A stretch of 64,000 nt of DNA from Cladochytrium replicatum (lineage: Eukaryota > Chytridiomycota > Chytridiomycetes > Cladochytriales > Cladochytriaceae). Shown here in pieces: positions 12,001 through 24,514 of the stretch (the stretch's first letter is position 1; each line of letters opens with the position of its first letter). Location of the stretch: assembly GCA_025526935.1 (NCBI GenBank), contig JAHLKD010000024.1:248001-312000 (forward strand), given 5' to 3'. The position numbers were made by a program, and so were the translations under genes. The notes beneath the pieces were generated by a model. It was not told the origin of the DNA and did not search any database. It saw only the letters and a list, made by a program, of their open reading frames with translations.

Positions 12001-15000
12001 GGGCGTTCCCGGTCGCTGATCTGGTCACCCTGTTCGACTCCAGCCGCGCTTCTTTGGCACCCGACGAGCAGCTCATGTTCGATAGCAACGTCGCTTCTTT
12101 GCGCTCACTTCTTTCGAATTACGAAGGAGGCTTGAAGAGTCACGAGAACCGAGTAATCGTTGAGCTCGTGGAGCGATACTATTCGGTTGAGTCCATGTTC
12201 GATGGCCATCGGTACGAGGATGTGCTGTTCAAGCTTAGAGACACGTACCGAACCGACTTGATGCAAGCGGTCACGTACGCGCTTGCTTATTCGAAATCGA
12301 ACAGCTCTCGTACCGACTTAATCCTACTTTTGCTCGATTACGTGAGGTTCGACAGCAACGGAGACGCTTGGAAGAGCACGTACAGCGGGATTGTGAAGAA
12401 GATGGCAACTTTGACGGGACGTTCGTCCGCTTCGCTCAAGGCGCGCGAGCTGCTTATTTACATGCAAATGCCCACGTATGAGGAGCGTTACCAAGACACT
12501 TACAACATCTTAGCCCGTGCGGTGCGCGAAGAAGACAACTCGTTCCTCTTCAAATACGATGCTCTTTCGAAGCTTATCACTGCAAACTATGCCATTTTGG
12601 ATGTGCTTCCGTCATTCTTTGGAAATACCAGTCCTGGTGTGCAGTCTGTTGCGCTTTATACTTACGTCTTGCACACTTACCAAGCGTACACCGTCACTTC
12701 GGTCAAGCATCATCCCCAATCCAACCCGGTGTTGTTCGAATGGGAATTTGTGCTTCGCAGCAGCTTTTCTGGTGACAACGGTGCACTTGCTTCGCCAGTC
12801 AGCCGGGGGAGCAAGAAGCTTGCGGGCAGTTTCACCGATCTCGTGGGCTTTTACCGTGGCTACAACTCAGACGCCAAATCGACCCGCAAAGGTGTGATGT
12901 GTGCCTTCACTTCTTACGCGGACATTCAAGAAAAGCTTCCACTGGTGCTCGAGAAGTTTGGCAAGCCTGCTGATAACGTGCGCCGATCGCTGATGACGAT
13001 GAACGTGCTCAACGTGGCCATTTTGGACGACACGACGGACAACACGACTGCTGGAGATGAACGGGCGATCGCCAGGCTCCAAGAACTGTTGAAGCCGCTC
13101 CTTCCCAAATTGAAGGAATACACGATTCGTCGTGTGACTTTCTTGATATGTGGATCCAACCAGTTCCCTCGCTACTTTACCTTCCGTGATAGCGAGGACT
13201 TTGAGGAGGACCAGGTGATCAGGCACATTGAGCCTGCGATGGCGTACCAACTCGAACTCGCCAGGCTGGAGAACTTTGAGATCAAGCCTGCGTTTGTTGA
13301 CAGTCGGCGGTTGCACATTTACCATGCTGTTGGCAAGAAGAACCCTGCCGACATCAGGTTTTTTGTTCGCGCCATTGTATCTACGGGACAAGTTTTGTCC
13401 ACGGTCCGAACGATCGATTATTTGGTCTCGGAAGGAAGCAGAATCTTATCAGATATAATGGACACCATGGAAATCGTTAGTGCGACACATCCCAACACTG
13501 ACTGCAACCACATCTTCATCAACTTTATTCCGACATTCGACTTTGATGTCACTTCGGTTGAGCAGGCTTTGAAAGGATTTGTTGAGCGTCACGGTAGCAG
13601 ACTCTTCAAGCTCCGAATCACACATGCAGAAGTTCGATTCGTCATCCAGAACACTTTGACTGGATCCGCAAAGCCCCTGCGATTCATCATTTCTTCAGTG
13701 TCTGGGTATGTGACAAAGACCGAGGTTTACCAAGAAGTCCGTGATGCCACCGGAGTCCAGAAGTTCATCTCCCTCACCAACCCACTCGGACCCCTGCACA
13801 ACCAACCTGTCACCTCGCCATACGCTCCCAAAGAAGCGATCCAGCCCAAGCGATACAGGGCCCACTTGATGGGGACGACCTACATCTACGACTTCCCGGA
13901 ACTCTTCCGCCGTGCCGTAGAGCGTGTCTGGATGCGTTACACCAAAGAGACGGGTGCGCAGATGCCGAACTTTGTGTGCGAAGCCAAGGAGCTGGTTCTG
14001 GACGATACCGGCGAGCTGAAGGAGGTTGTTCGCGACCCTGGGATCAACACATGTGGTATGGTTGCTTGGGATCTCAAACTTCTCACTCCTGAGTACCCCG
14101 AGGGTCGCCACTTGATCGTGATCGCCAACGACATTACGTACCAGATCGGTTCTTTTGGACCGACCGAAGATCTTGTATTCTTCCAGGCATCGAAGCATGC
14201 GCGAAAGCATGGTAAGTGTGACGTCCGTCATAGGTCATTGCAATGCTCTGACAGGAACTCGCAAAACTTTCAGGCTACCCTCGTCTGTACATTTCGGCGA
14301 ACTCTGGTGCCCGTATTGGACTTGCAGACGAAATTGCTGGACTTTTCAAAATTGCCTGGCTCGATGAGGAGAACCCTAGCAAAGGCTTCAACTATCTGTA
14401 CCTCACTGAGGACGACTACAAACTACTTTTGACACCTAAGAAGTCTGGGAAGGATGCCAAGAGTGGGGAAACTCAGAAGGAGATCCCGAAGAGCGTGAAT
14501 GTCGAGAAGATGCTTCTGAAGGGAGGGGAAGTTCGATACAAGCTTATTGACGTTATCGGACGAACGGACGGCCTTGGAGTAGAGAACCTACGTGGTTCTG
14601 GTCAGATCGCCGGTGAAACTTCTTTGGCATACAATGATATCTTCACTCTATCATTGGTGACCTGCCGATCTGTCGGTATGGCTATTGCCCACATATTCTC
14701 GGCGGTTTCGTTGATCTTTTTGTTTTAAGGTATTGGCGCGTATCTCGTCCGTCTCGGTCAGCGTGTGATTCAAGTGGAGTACAACCCAATTATCCTCACT
14801 GGTGCTGGTGCCTTGAACAAGGTTCTAGGACGCGAAGTTTACACTTCAAACCTTCAGCTTGGTGGCACTCAGATCATGTACCGCAACGGTGTGTCTCACT
14901 TGGTCGCTCAAAACGACATGAACGGAGTAGAGATGATCATTCGATGGCTTTCTTACGTTCCCAGCGCTCGGGATGCACCTTTGCCTGTGCTCCCACCTGC

Positions 15001-16360
15001 TGATCCAGTGGATCGTGATATCGATGTTGAGATTCCCAAGGGTCCATATGATCCCCGAACTCTATTGTGCGGTATCGAGTCCGATGACGGCTCATGGGTC
15101 AGCGGTTTCTTCGATCGTGGGTCATTCATGGAAACTCTTGCCGGATGGGCGAAGGGTGTTGTGACGGGTCGTGCTCGCTTGGGTGGTATTCCTGTCGGTG
15201 TCATTGCTGTTGAAACCCGAACAACCGAAACGGTGCTTTGGGCCGACCCAGCCAGCGATTCGTCTACTGAGCAGACTATTCAGGAGGCGGGACAAGTCTG
15301 GTTCCCCAACTCAGCGTTCAAGACGGCGCAGGCGATCGAGGATTTCAATAAGGGTGAACAATTGCCCCTGATCATCTTTGCGAACTGGCGAGGTTTCTCT
15401 GGAGGGCAGTCGGACATGTACAAAGAGATCTTGAAGTACGGCTCATACATAGTCGATGCTCTGAGGGAGTACAAGCAACCTGTCTTCATTTATCTCATCG
15501 GGGAGCTTCGTGGAGGTGCATGGGTGGTGGTGGACCCCACTATCAACCCGGACATGATGGAGATGTATGCTGACAGCGACGCACGGGGTGGAGTGCTTGA
15601 GCCCGAGGGTATTGTCGAGATTAAGTTCAGAAAGCCACAGCTCATAGCGACACTGGAGCGTCTGGACAAGACTTACCGAGACCTGAAGGCGGAGCTTAAG
15701 GACCACAACATTACTCCGGAGCGGAAAGCGGAAGTGCAGGCAAAGTTTGAAAAGCGCGAGAAGCAATTATTACCATTGATGCATCAAGCTGCGGTTCACT
15801 TTGCGGACCTTCATGACAAACCGGGGAGAATGCTCGCAAAAAAGACCATTTCCAAGATCGTAGACTGGCGCGAAGCTCGCCAATTCTTCTACTTCCGTTT
15901 GCTCCGCCGAATTTCTGAGGAGCGTCTCATCAATGAGATTTTCAGTGCCGCTGGGGTTACGATGACTCGTGCTGGTGCTAAGAACCTCCTTCGAACTTGG
16001 TTCCAGGAAGATGTGAACGGACCTGCCGCTATTGATGCTTCCAGGAACCTACATGCGTACATGAACGGAGCAGTGCCGTCAATCAACGGAAACGGTACCA
16101 ATGGCGCTTCGGAGGAAGAGGAAGACGAGGAATCGTACGCTGAGGCGGATCTGGAAGTTGTGCGGTGGCTCAACATGCAGCGTTCTGCACTTGACCAACG
16201 AGTCAACAAACTTCAGCAGGAGCGGATCAGAAAACAAGTTTTTGATCTGGTCCTCCAAGATCCTAACTCTGCTTACGAAGGCCTCATATCCGCGTTCAAG
16301 ACGTTCGACAGCGAGCGTAAGAGAATGGTGATGGATGCGATGCAAACTCTTCAGCTGTAG
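9051..16360 (+). CDS. ACC1: Acetyl-CoA carboxylase, multidomain eukaryotic form
   Basis: Nine exons (9051-9069, 9191-9540, 9603-10251, 10306-10400, 10452-11468, 11525-11694, 11747-14211, 14274-14675, 14730-16360) join to 2265 codons, about the length of fungal Acc1. It carboxylates acetyl-CoA to malonyl-CoA, the committed step of fatty-acid synthesis, in the cytosol. Order of parts: biotin carboxylase ([22 protein letters not shown]-grasp glycine loop [27 protein letters not shown]), biotin carrier with the VMKM tetrapeptide (Lys near residue 713), a long central region, then carboxyltransferase ([47 protein letters not shown]). The first exon (MVLLDD) was chosen because its 121-bp intron joins in frame; an in-frame ATG at 9130 is an alternative. 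The 54-bp intron 10252-10305 has no in-frame stop, but removing it restores the conserved A-G-TVEYLFE junction. No key residue appears missing. Confidence 0.97.
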
Positions 16361-17777
16361 TTCCCGTGACAGATTTGTCAAGCGTCCAACGCCGTTTGCT
16401 TATTGCATGCCATTTGCCGTTTTGTAGTTTCTTTTTCGTTTTGCATTCTGAAAAGTGCAAGTTTTCCCCCTCCCAGTTACGGAGAAATATGCCCTTTATT
16501 CTATTTCATCTATTCTTCTTTTAAAGACTTCTCGGTTGTTGAGTGCCCAATCAATAATTATAATACACTTCATCAAGAGAGCCTCGAGATGGATGTCATT
16601 GCCCCACACCTTCCACCGTCTTGAGGAGTGCTCGAGAGTGCAAGTCCCAGACGTCGTGATTTTGCCTTCGAGTCATTTCGTCGTTCTTAACAGTCCATCA
16701 AGGTAGGATAGCGACCTCAGATTTGAGTCGGACTCTCCCATAAAACGTCCATGAGGACGATTTTTCATTCTTCGGCAGGCACTGCTCGAGATCTTGCAAG
16801 CCGTCACAAGCCATACAAACGAGCCTTTGACTTCTTCACCAGCAACTAAGCTGCCTCGCTGATGTCATTCGAACGGATCCAAATGACTTGATGAAATGCT
16901 TCGCGTACCGTAGCGTGTCAGACCGATTTTGTTCACTTGGCGGCATGAGATCCTTTGTGTCAAGGTCCCTCAAAGCCCTTTTAATATCAGCCTCAGATCT
17001 CGAGGTGATCACAGTTTCACAAAGGTCGGGAGATGTCGACATTGGCTCGCTTGTAAGCGATGCCAAAGTGGTATCTATCGGAATTATGCGTTCCTGGTCC
17101 CGTTACGGCTCTTAAACTGGATTCTCAGAGAGAAGGCTATCGAACTTTTTGGCTCCGAGATACCTCCTAACGGCGATTGACGTTCACATTTTTCGGATCG
17201 CATATAAGGTCAAAATATCACCACGCTTGCTGCGACCCTCCAACGGGAAATGGAGAGGCCGCTTTCGTGCCTTCACGAGTTGAAGCGACACTAATTTGTT
17301 CGAAACAGCCACCCACAGTTCTTTTTTGTCTAAATCAGTTCCCTCAGACCCATGCGCATCTTTCCCTATATCTCCCGACACAAAAAGGACGATTCAATGG
17401 AAAGATCCAAAAGGAGTCCGCGTACTGCCCTTCACCCAAGCATAAACGAGGAGTTCATCCGGAAAGCGCACATTTTTCGAGGGACGAAAATATTGATGCC
17501 GACATTTCACCACTTTCGCGAACTGAGGGACGACCAAGGACCCTCGCGAGCTCTGATGCACGATCAAGATGTTTCGTTGGGAGAATCGGCGAAGCATTTC
17601 GTCTGATAGAAGAAAGAGGAGTGTTTCGATCTGATACAGATATCCAGATTCCGCGATTTCCATAGGTGGTTGACTCGTTTGGTGCGATGTCGCAGACATT
17701 CGCATCTTTAGCCTCTGCGTTAGTGATCGAGTGACTAGCCTCTATCGCGAGTGAGCGTGTGGCGTTGATCAAGACGC
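16361..17777. other. Intergenic, no gene seen
   Basis: About 1.4 kb with short frames only, the longest being 162 codons at 17177-17665 on plus and 134 codons at 17455-17859 on minus, overlapping each other and the gamma-SNAP start. Neither reads like a known protein or shows coherent splice-joined neighbours. It should include the 3' end of the carboxylase transcript and the gamma-SNAP promoter. Confidence 0.45.
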
Positions 17778-19132
17778 ATGGATTCCAAAGTGCGCGAAGG
17801 CATGGAGCTGATGGCTGCTGGGGAGAAGGCGTAAGTATTGAAAATCTCAAGACTTTCAATCATATTGAAGTGAAATTGTCTTCCTTTCCGGTTGCATGCA
17901 TCGCCTAGCTTGTCGAAGAAGTCATTCTTTGGAGGAAAGAAGCCTGACTATGATGATGCTGTGCATTTATTTGAACAAGCCGGTAAGAATCATCAAAAGC
18001 TCTGATACTGTTGATGTTTAAACCGATCTCTTCCAGCGATCATCTTTAAGAACGGCAGGGCGTATGACCAAGCTGTTGAAGCCCACATTAAAGCGGCGGA
18101 CTGCCACAAAAACTTGGACTCGTACGTTAGCTGGAGTATTCTGTGTCGAGATTTGACAAATTGGCTTTAGTCTATTCCTGGCAGCAAAGCAGTTGGAATC
18201 AGCTGCAAACATTTCGGTCCAGCAAACTCGACGACTTGATGAAGCGGCGGATTTGTACCGGCGAACGAGTGATTACTTCTTGGCCCATGGATCACCTGAT
18301 AGGGCTGCTGAGATGCTGGAAAAGGCAGCAAAGCAAGTTCCCTGGCCCATATGGTTTCATTGCTTTTGATATCACCTTGTCAGAGCTATGGAGCCTGTGA
18401 ATCTCGATGCTGCTATCCAGTTGTATGACGACGCGTGCTCAACGTATGAAGCAGAGGAAAAACTCAGATTTGGTCTGGACACGTTCAAGCGATACATTGC
18501 TTTGCTCATTCGGAGCAAAAGGTTGGGAACCGGAGAGGATCTAACTCAATTTTGATTGTTTAATCGGATGGTCCAGATATGCCAAGGCAGTAGAGGTCAG
18601 TCTCCGTCTTGTGGACGCAAATTTGAAGATTGAAAATCGCAGCGGTTTCAATAGACAAGGTATTTCTTATGCTTCTCCGAAACCTGAACGTTTGCTGACG
18701 TTCGGTTCTCATCTCATCAGGACTCGCAACAGTTATTATCACCCTCCTCGTTGGTGACGAGGTAGCAGCAGGAAAGCACTTCGCAAGCTTTGCTTCGTAA
18801 GAGAAAGAACATGATGTGGATCGCTCCGCGCTCAAAACCGTTTCATAATCCAGTGTGAATGGTTTCGTGGATTCTGAGGATGGCAGGACCGCCGCCGAGC
18901 TGCTGAAGGCATTTGACTCGAGAGATTCAGGACTACTAGAGGAGACACTGAAACGGAGCAGCATTCAGTTCCTGGACAACGAGGTTGGCCAGCAAAGAAG
19001 CTATCGCATGAATCTAATGTGAAATAAATACAGGTTGCTCGGGCGGCAATGACGCTGAAAATTGCAAGTGGTGGGATGTTTAATAATGCAGTTGGCCTCG
19101 GAGTTGCCAACGACGACGACGCATTGCTGTGA
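17778..19132 (+). CDS. Gamma-soluble NSF attachment protein (gamma-SNAP)
   Basis: Nine exons (17778-17830, 17909-17982, 18037-18121, 18171-18332, 18384-18521, 18577-18659, 18721-18796, 18854-18983, 19034-19132) join to 299 codons, close to the size of animal NAPG. The sequence follows the gamma-SNAP pattern of TPR-like helical pairs: FFGGKKPDYDDAVHLFEQA, YDQAVEAHIKAADCH, LDEAADLYRRTSDYFLAHG, PDRAAEMLEKAAK, PVNLDAAIQLYDDA. SNAPs link NSF to SNARE complexes so that they can be taken apart after membrane fusion; the protein should be cytosolic and membrane-associated. The intron at 18333-18383 starts with GCAAGT, a GC-AG intron, and using it exactly restores the EKAAK-AMEPVNL junction. The C-terminus ends in an acidic DDDALL. 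Confidence 0.9.
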
Positions 19133-20561
19133 TTTGTTGATGTGTAAAGTATCTTTTACTTAAAAAAGCTGTCATAATTCCGGGCATAAACAACGAACCA
19201 CGGGACAACACAGCTGCCAGCTGCATTGGTTTCAGAATGGGTCGAATTAATTACTCAATGTAGTTTGCTCAAACAATTTCATTAGACAGCCACCTAAAGT
19301 TTCTTTTTTAAGCACTCAATTCTGACCAGGAAAGCTAAACGAAAGCAGAAACGTGTTGAGAAGAAGCAACGAACCCTAAAACATAATCATTGCACACACC
19401 ACCCGGAAAGTTCGCCGGAACTGCCGATTGTCGAAGGCACAAGATCTAGTTGAACCAAATGGGCTGTGATCTTCTTACCGTCAGGGACGACAGACACCAA
19501 CTGCTTCATCCGGAAAGTGTTACAATTCATGTAGACATCAATCAGGTACTATACATCTGAGATTACAAAGACGACCACCAACGCGAACGGTAGTTGTACT
19601 ATCTCACTATCAAAAGCGGGCTGAAGCAATGCACTATAATGATGAAATCAGTATCATATTGTGGCGGAAGAGCGGGACGATTACATACCTGTCCTGTTGT
19701 GAAAGGCCCGATACTTCGGGGTCTCGAGAGTGCAGAGATGAGTGGGTTAAGCTGTTAAAGTGAAGGAATCCCGTGTGGATGTTACAGATAAGTGTTGAAG
19801 CAGCGGTGTGTTCATTGAGTCGTCTGGCGACAGTACAACATATTCAGCCGTCTGGAGGCGGCCAGCCAGTGTCTCTTTCATCTCATGGGGCACTTTATCC
19901 ATCCACTCCGGCGACGTTGAACGACTATGCATAAGTTCATCAAATCATTGGGGGTTTGCAAGAAATCCCAACTCGGTTAGGAAGGATGATATTATCTGCC
20001 ACTTCGCCGACTCCGTGGACTGCCATCTTGACGGCAGGAACTAAATTCTCATTTTCATGAATTCTGTCTTGGTTAGTTAGAGTGTTTGGCATAACTGTCG
20101 CTAGAAGCAAAGCAGAGCGCACAAACAGCGTGAAAGTTGGCTTGTTCAGGAGAGTGCACGTCAGTTCCTCGATGCTGTTTTACCCGCTGGCAAATTTCCT
20201 CCGCCAGTTCCTGTCGTTCCAGTTACAGATGTCAAAAGCCCTCCACCATCAGAACCAACGTGCCAAACAAACCCGGTGCCCTTGGCTTATCTTCAGTTTT
20301 TGTTACTTGCAAATAGCTCCTATTGAAAGGCTTTGAATTAATACTTAGACTTCTCTACCATCATGGTTTCATGGATGGTCTGGGTAAACCTGTATGCTTA
20401 AAGCAAAAGGTCATTTTTTACGGACAGCTCCGCTCAGCAAGTTAGTCGCCCGATCTGGTCACTACTTGCCATCCTTCTGCCACGAAAGGATAAGGTAAGT
20501 GATATGTAGGTCGAAAAACAACATTTTTAATTTATGAGATTACAAGCCACATTAGGGAGGT
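19133..20561. other. Intergenic, no gene seen
   Basis: About 1.4 kb between two plus-strand genes. The longest frames are about 60-85 codons and overlap on opposite strands. No homology, repeat or RNA gene was recognised. Confidence 0.5.
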
Positions 20562-22004
20562 ATGGCTGAGCGACGTGCGACCAACAAGTACTATGTGAGC
20601 CGAACGTCGGATGCTCCAATGTTCATGGCTCACTCTCTCATATTCCTCGATAGCCTCCGGAATGGGACCCGTCAAAGGGCTCAATAAACACATTCGTCGG
20701 TCAACATCCATTGCGTGAGAGAGCACGCAAGCTTGACCAGGGAATCCTCATTGTCCGGTAAGATGGAGGAAGTTATCAATGCCGCACTGTTTGATCTGCT
20801 TTCGAACTACAGCTTCGAGCTCCCGTACAACATATGGTGTGATGGATGCGGAAAGCACATTGGAATGGGTAAGAATCAACTCAATCCCCTTCAATGGCAC
20901 TGAGGCATGCGGTGAAGGGGTGCGATTTAATGCGGAGAAGAAGAAAGTTGGAATGTACTACTCCACGCCGATATTGAGCTTCAGAATGAAATGCCACCTG
21001 TGCAGTCACTGGTTTGAAATCCAAACGGATCCAAAAGTAAGGGTCTTTTACCATCTTCTGTGCTTGTGTGTTAAAGCCCATTTTTTGATTAAAAGAATGC
21101 GGAGTACGTGGTGGTCGATGGTGCGAAGAGGAAAGAAGAGAGTTGGAAGCCCGAAGATAATGGCACTATCGAGCTACAAGGTGCAGACTCCTCTGAAATT
21201 TCCAGCCTATAGAAATGCCTAAACTCGCATTCAGATGACCAGGGTCGAGAAAAATTGGCGGATCCCTTTTATCGACTGGAACATGCTGAAAACGACAAGA
21301 AAAAGGTGGAAGATTCTAAACCAATAATAACTGAACTACAGGTAATGAAGCTCGTTTTTAATGAATTCAATCACAATGTAACACATGAAACGTTAGATGA
21401 GAAATGAAAGGGCATGGGGAGACCCTTACACCAACTCACAGAAATTAAGAAAGAAATTTCGGGTTTGTGAACATGACTTTATCTGTCAAGCGATTCTAAT
21501 GGACATTGCAGGAAGAAAAGAAACTTGCGGAAGCAGTTCAGGCAGAAGCAGAAAGTGTTCGAAAGAAGCATTCACTGTCAATCGAAATCTTGCCGCAGTC
21601 GGAGGAGGATGTAGTATTAGCGAAGCGAATAAAGTTCGGCCCTGCTGCTTCAGATGGTATGTTCATTCGTCTCGCTTGTGACTTTGTGCTTCGTACCGGT
21701 TTGTTTCATCACACATCTCCTTTTCCCTTTCGGCGGCGTTCGATGGCGATGGTGATTGTTGCGATTACTGAGAGAAGATGACCCGAGCGTGATTGAGCAG
21801 CGAAAGCACGTCATTCAAGGCTCCTCTGTCTTTTCGTCCTCGAAGTCTTCATCATTAAGAACGGCGGATAAGACATTGGAGAAAAGTGTTGGTTCAGTCA
21901 GATTGGTGAAGGGCGGAACGATATCAAAGGCTGCAAGTTTGCTGGCACAAAGGCTCACAAAGCGTAACGATCCCTTTGCAATACCGAAAGACCGTGGCAG
22001 CTAG
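20562..22004 (+). CDS. YJU2/CWC16-family splicing factor (CCDC130/YJU2B type)
   Basis: Nine exons (20562-20594, 20654-20757, 20813-20868, 20918-21036, 21096-21180, 21235-21341, 21397-21462, 21512-21656, 21778-22004) join to 313 codons. The N-terminus MAERRATNKYY-PPEWDPSKG, then QHPLRERARKLDQGILIVR, FELPYNIWCDGCGKHIGMG, RFNAEKKKVGMYYSTPI and RMKCHLCSHWFEIQTDP are the family signature. Two CxxC pairs form the zinc site. DPFYRLEHAENDKKK and NERAWGDPYTNSQKLRKKFR match the CCDC130 branch rather than Yju2 itself. These proteins act in the nucleus with the spliceosome around the catalytic steps; CCDC130 (Saf4 in fission yeast) is an auxiliary member. The tail is basic and Ser-rich. The last intron is unusually long for this window (121 bp). 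Confidence 0.93.
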
Positions 22005-22255
22005 CGTGTTACTTCATTTGGTCTAGCTGTTGGTCAAATAATAGGATGGTTACGTCGGGTTGCTGCCAACAGGACATGACCGTCGTTTGTCAACTATTGG
22101 CTTCTTCGTTGGAGGGATCTCTGTATGATCAAGAGTCGGTTGGATCTCCTGTATTCATTTTAAGTATGGAAAATTCTTTCTCCGCATCGCAAATTTCGGA
22201 AGATAAGATAAAGCGTTTGGAACAAAAAAAAATAGGAACACCAAAAATGTCCTGA

Positions 22256-24385
22256 TCACTTTCCTTCGTTGGGAAACTGGCCTTTCAGCCACGTTTCGCA
22301 TTCTTCTCGAGAGCCGTGTGGGTTGCGAAATTGCCACAATATCACTTCATGGAGGACAGTGCCAATCATCTTCCCTGGTTTCATACCGAGTAGAGAACCG
22401 ACTTCCTTTCCCTGAATCATCGCAAAGCCAAAATGTGTGAGAGTCGGCTGAGTTGCCAAATTGAGTAACTACCGAGAGTATTGGCTTCAAATCCCAAGCC
22501 TGCTGCAGGCCGTCTTGTTGGATTCTGTGGAGGAGATTCCTGTACTTACTGATGATAGAAATCACTCGCGGGTCTGTAGATTTAAGTCCAAAACGACTGG
22601 AACCACGAACTGAGCCTACCATCCAAATTAACTGCCAATGGCTCGAGCTCGGCAAGATCAACCATTAGAGCAAATATCACCGAAAGGTTCCATTCGCTGA
22701 AAAGCGGTTTTGCTCCCATATCCCGCACAAACGTACCTGAGCAGCGTTTTAGTACAGAAATCAACTTGCTCATATCATCGAATACCAAGCTCTTGCCGGG
22801 AGACCCATGCTCCTCCAGCCTCTACTGCTGCAACCAGCTCTCGTACACGCGGAATGTACGAGAGCAATGCGACGACATGATCATTGTCATGAGTACTCAA
22901 CTATTAAGGCGTGAAAGAAATGTGATGGTAATGCATGAAACCGTACCTTCAGTGATACTGCGACGACAAATCTAGCCATTGGATACTCTTTTGTTTTCTC
23001 CGTATAAGTCATCTTCCGGAAAGGAAGACAGGCCGCCGCCAGATACAATACACGCATCCATGACTCGAAATGGTCAGATCCTTTCCATTGAGCCTGCGTT
23101 AAATCTTCCAGGACCCCATTCATGTCCAGACTTCTTCTTGTTAATAGGGTTGCTTCCCCAATTTATATGGGCTTCACACCTGAGAAGTGTTCGAGCGGTC
23201 TGAAGTGATATGGTTGGATCCACCATGTTTTCTTCTGGATTAAAAGGTTCGAATACCAATGGGTAGAAGCCAAACTCGACAAGTAGCGACAGAGCACGGA
23301 CGGGGTCAGGCCCCTTCATCATTTTGTCGATTTCAACACCAACTCTTTCGCGACTAATTTTTGTGTCAAAAGATGTCTGAGACCCGAATGTTGAACATTA
23401 GTTTTGAAATCAGTAGGATTTTAGATAAAAAAAACCTTGATGTTATAATCTTTAACTGCTTCCCCGATTGCAGGATCAAGAGCATATCCAAATTTGCTGG
23501 CAAATCGGATAACACGTAAAACTCGCAGTGGATCGTCAATAAATGTCTGCAATGGTGGCAAAGGAGTTCGAATGTACCCTCTGCTCAGATCCTCTAAGCC
23601 CTTTCGTGATGAAGATTGAGTTAGACATGCACGTCGAAGTACAAGTCGCCAAAACTAACCATCCCAGTGAAATCTTCAACCTCTTTAGTATGAATGTTGT
23701 AGAAAAGCGCGTTTATGGTGATATCTCGACGCTCCGCATCCTCTTTCGGTGTCCCAAACGCCTGTCAGTACAGCCAAATTAGTCTTACAAATGTACTGAA
23801 AACAAGAGCACGCACCACTTCAGGCACTCGAGAGTGGTCGAGATATACTTCTGTCCTAAGATTAACAAAGTCTGCCGAATGGCCCAAGATTTTGGTAGTT
23901 GCGGTCTCCAAGTGCTTGGATTTGTCTGGATTGCTTTCGATTTTCGACAAGTGACCCGGGTTAACGCCTAGTGCTGTTAGATACTGATTCACTGCTGCCG
24001 CGAATTCGTAACCCGTTATGGTGTCCAAAGCGAAGTCAAGATCGTTTGATTCCTTTCCTAGCAACTTCACCAAAATCCGGTCATTAGATTGAGTTCAAAT
24101 CAGAGGGAAGGGGCCACATACTTTATCTCGAACCCATCCTCCCGATATTCTCACGATAATAGGCGGCCGATCAGGTGCTTCTCTGGCGAAGTTCTTGGTG
24201 ACATCCACCAACAGCGAGCAGATTTTTTCCTCAGTGTCGGACAGGAAGATCTCGCGTCTGAGCATTTTGACAATTTTGAACGATGGTGACACGACACAAG
24301 CAATGCTAAGATGCTGAATGCCGGTTGCGAGACGGGGAGCGAAGAAGTTACGATGTGCTGTTGCAAGGAGCGTCCAGTTTCTCAT
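22256..24385 (-). CDS. CCA1: CCA-adding enzyme (tRNA nucleotidyltransferase)
   Basis: Multi-exon gene. The first exon carries RISGGWVRDK; a GTATGT intron joins it to LLGKESNDLDFALD, giving the class II nucleotidyltransferase head GGxVRDxLLG followed by the DxD metal site. Then come AFGTPKEDAERRDITINALF, the family segment DPLRVLRVIRFASKFG (about 23530-23480) and a C-terminal helical region ending in FPNEGK at 22256. The enzyme adds CCA to tRNA 3' ends. In fungi one gene usually serves nucleus, cytosol and mitochondria. The residues before MLRREIFLSDTEEKICSLL (RNWTLLATAHRNFFAPRLAT) are basic and could be a mitochondrial presequence, with the internal Met as cytosolic start. The gene converges with YJU2B (about 250 bp). 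Exon limits in the C-terminal half were not all resolved. Confidence 0.9.
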
Positions 24386-24514
24386 TCATTATTTATCACT
24401 ACGCCACTCTCGAAAACCTCGCACTCATCGCAATTTATAAAAATAGCCGGCAACAATAGGGTATTAAAAGTAAGGCCTCTACATGCAGGATTCCAATCTT
24501 GGAGCTTTCTGAAT

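Noticed and set aside
17177-17859. Overlapping frames of 162 codons (plus) and 134 codons (minus)
   Set aside because: They overlap each other, have no recognisable motif, and the minus one runs into the gamma-SNAP first exon.
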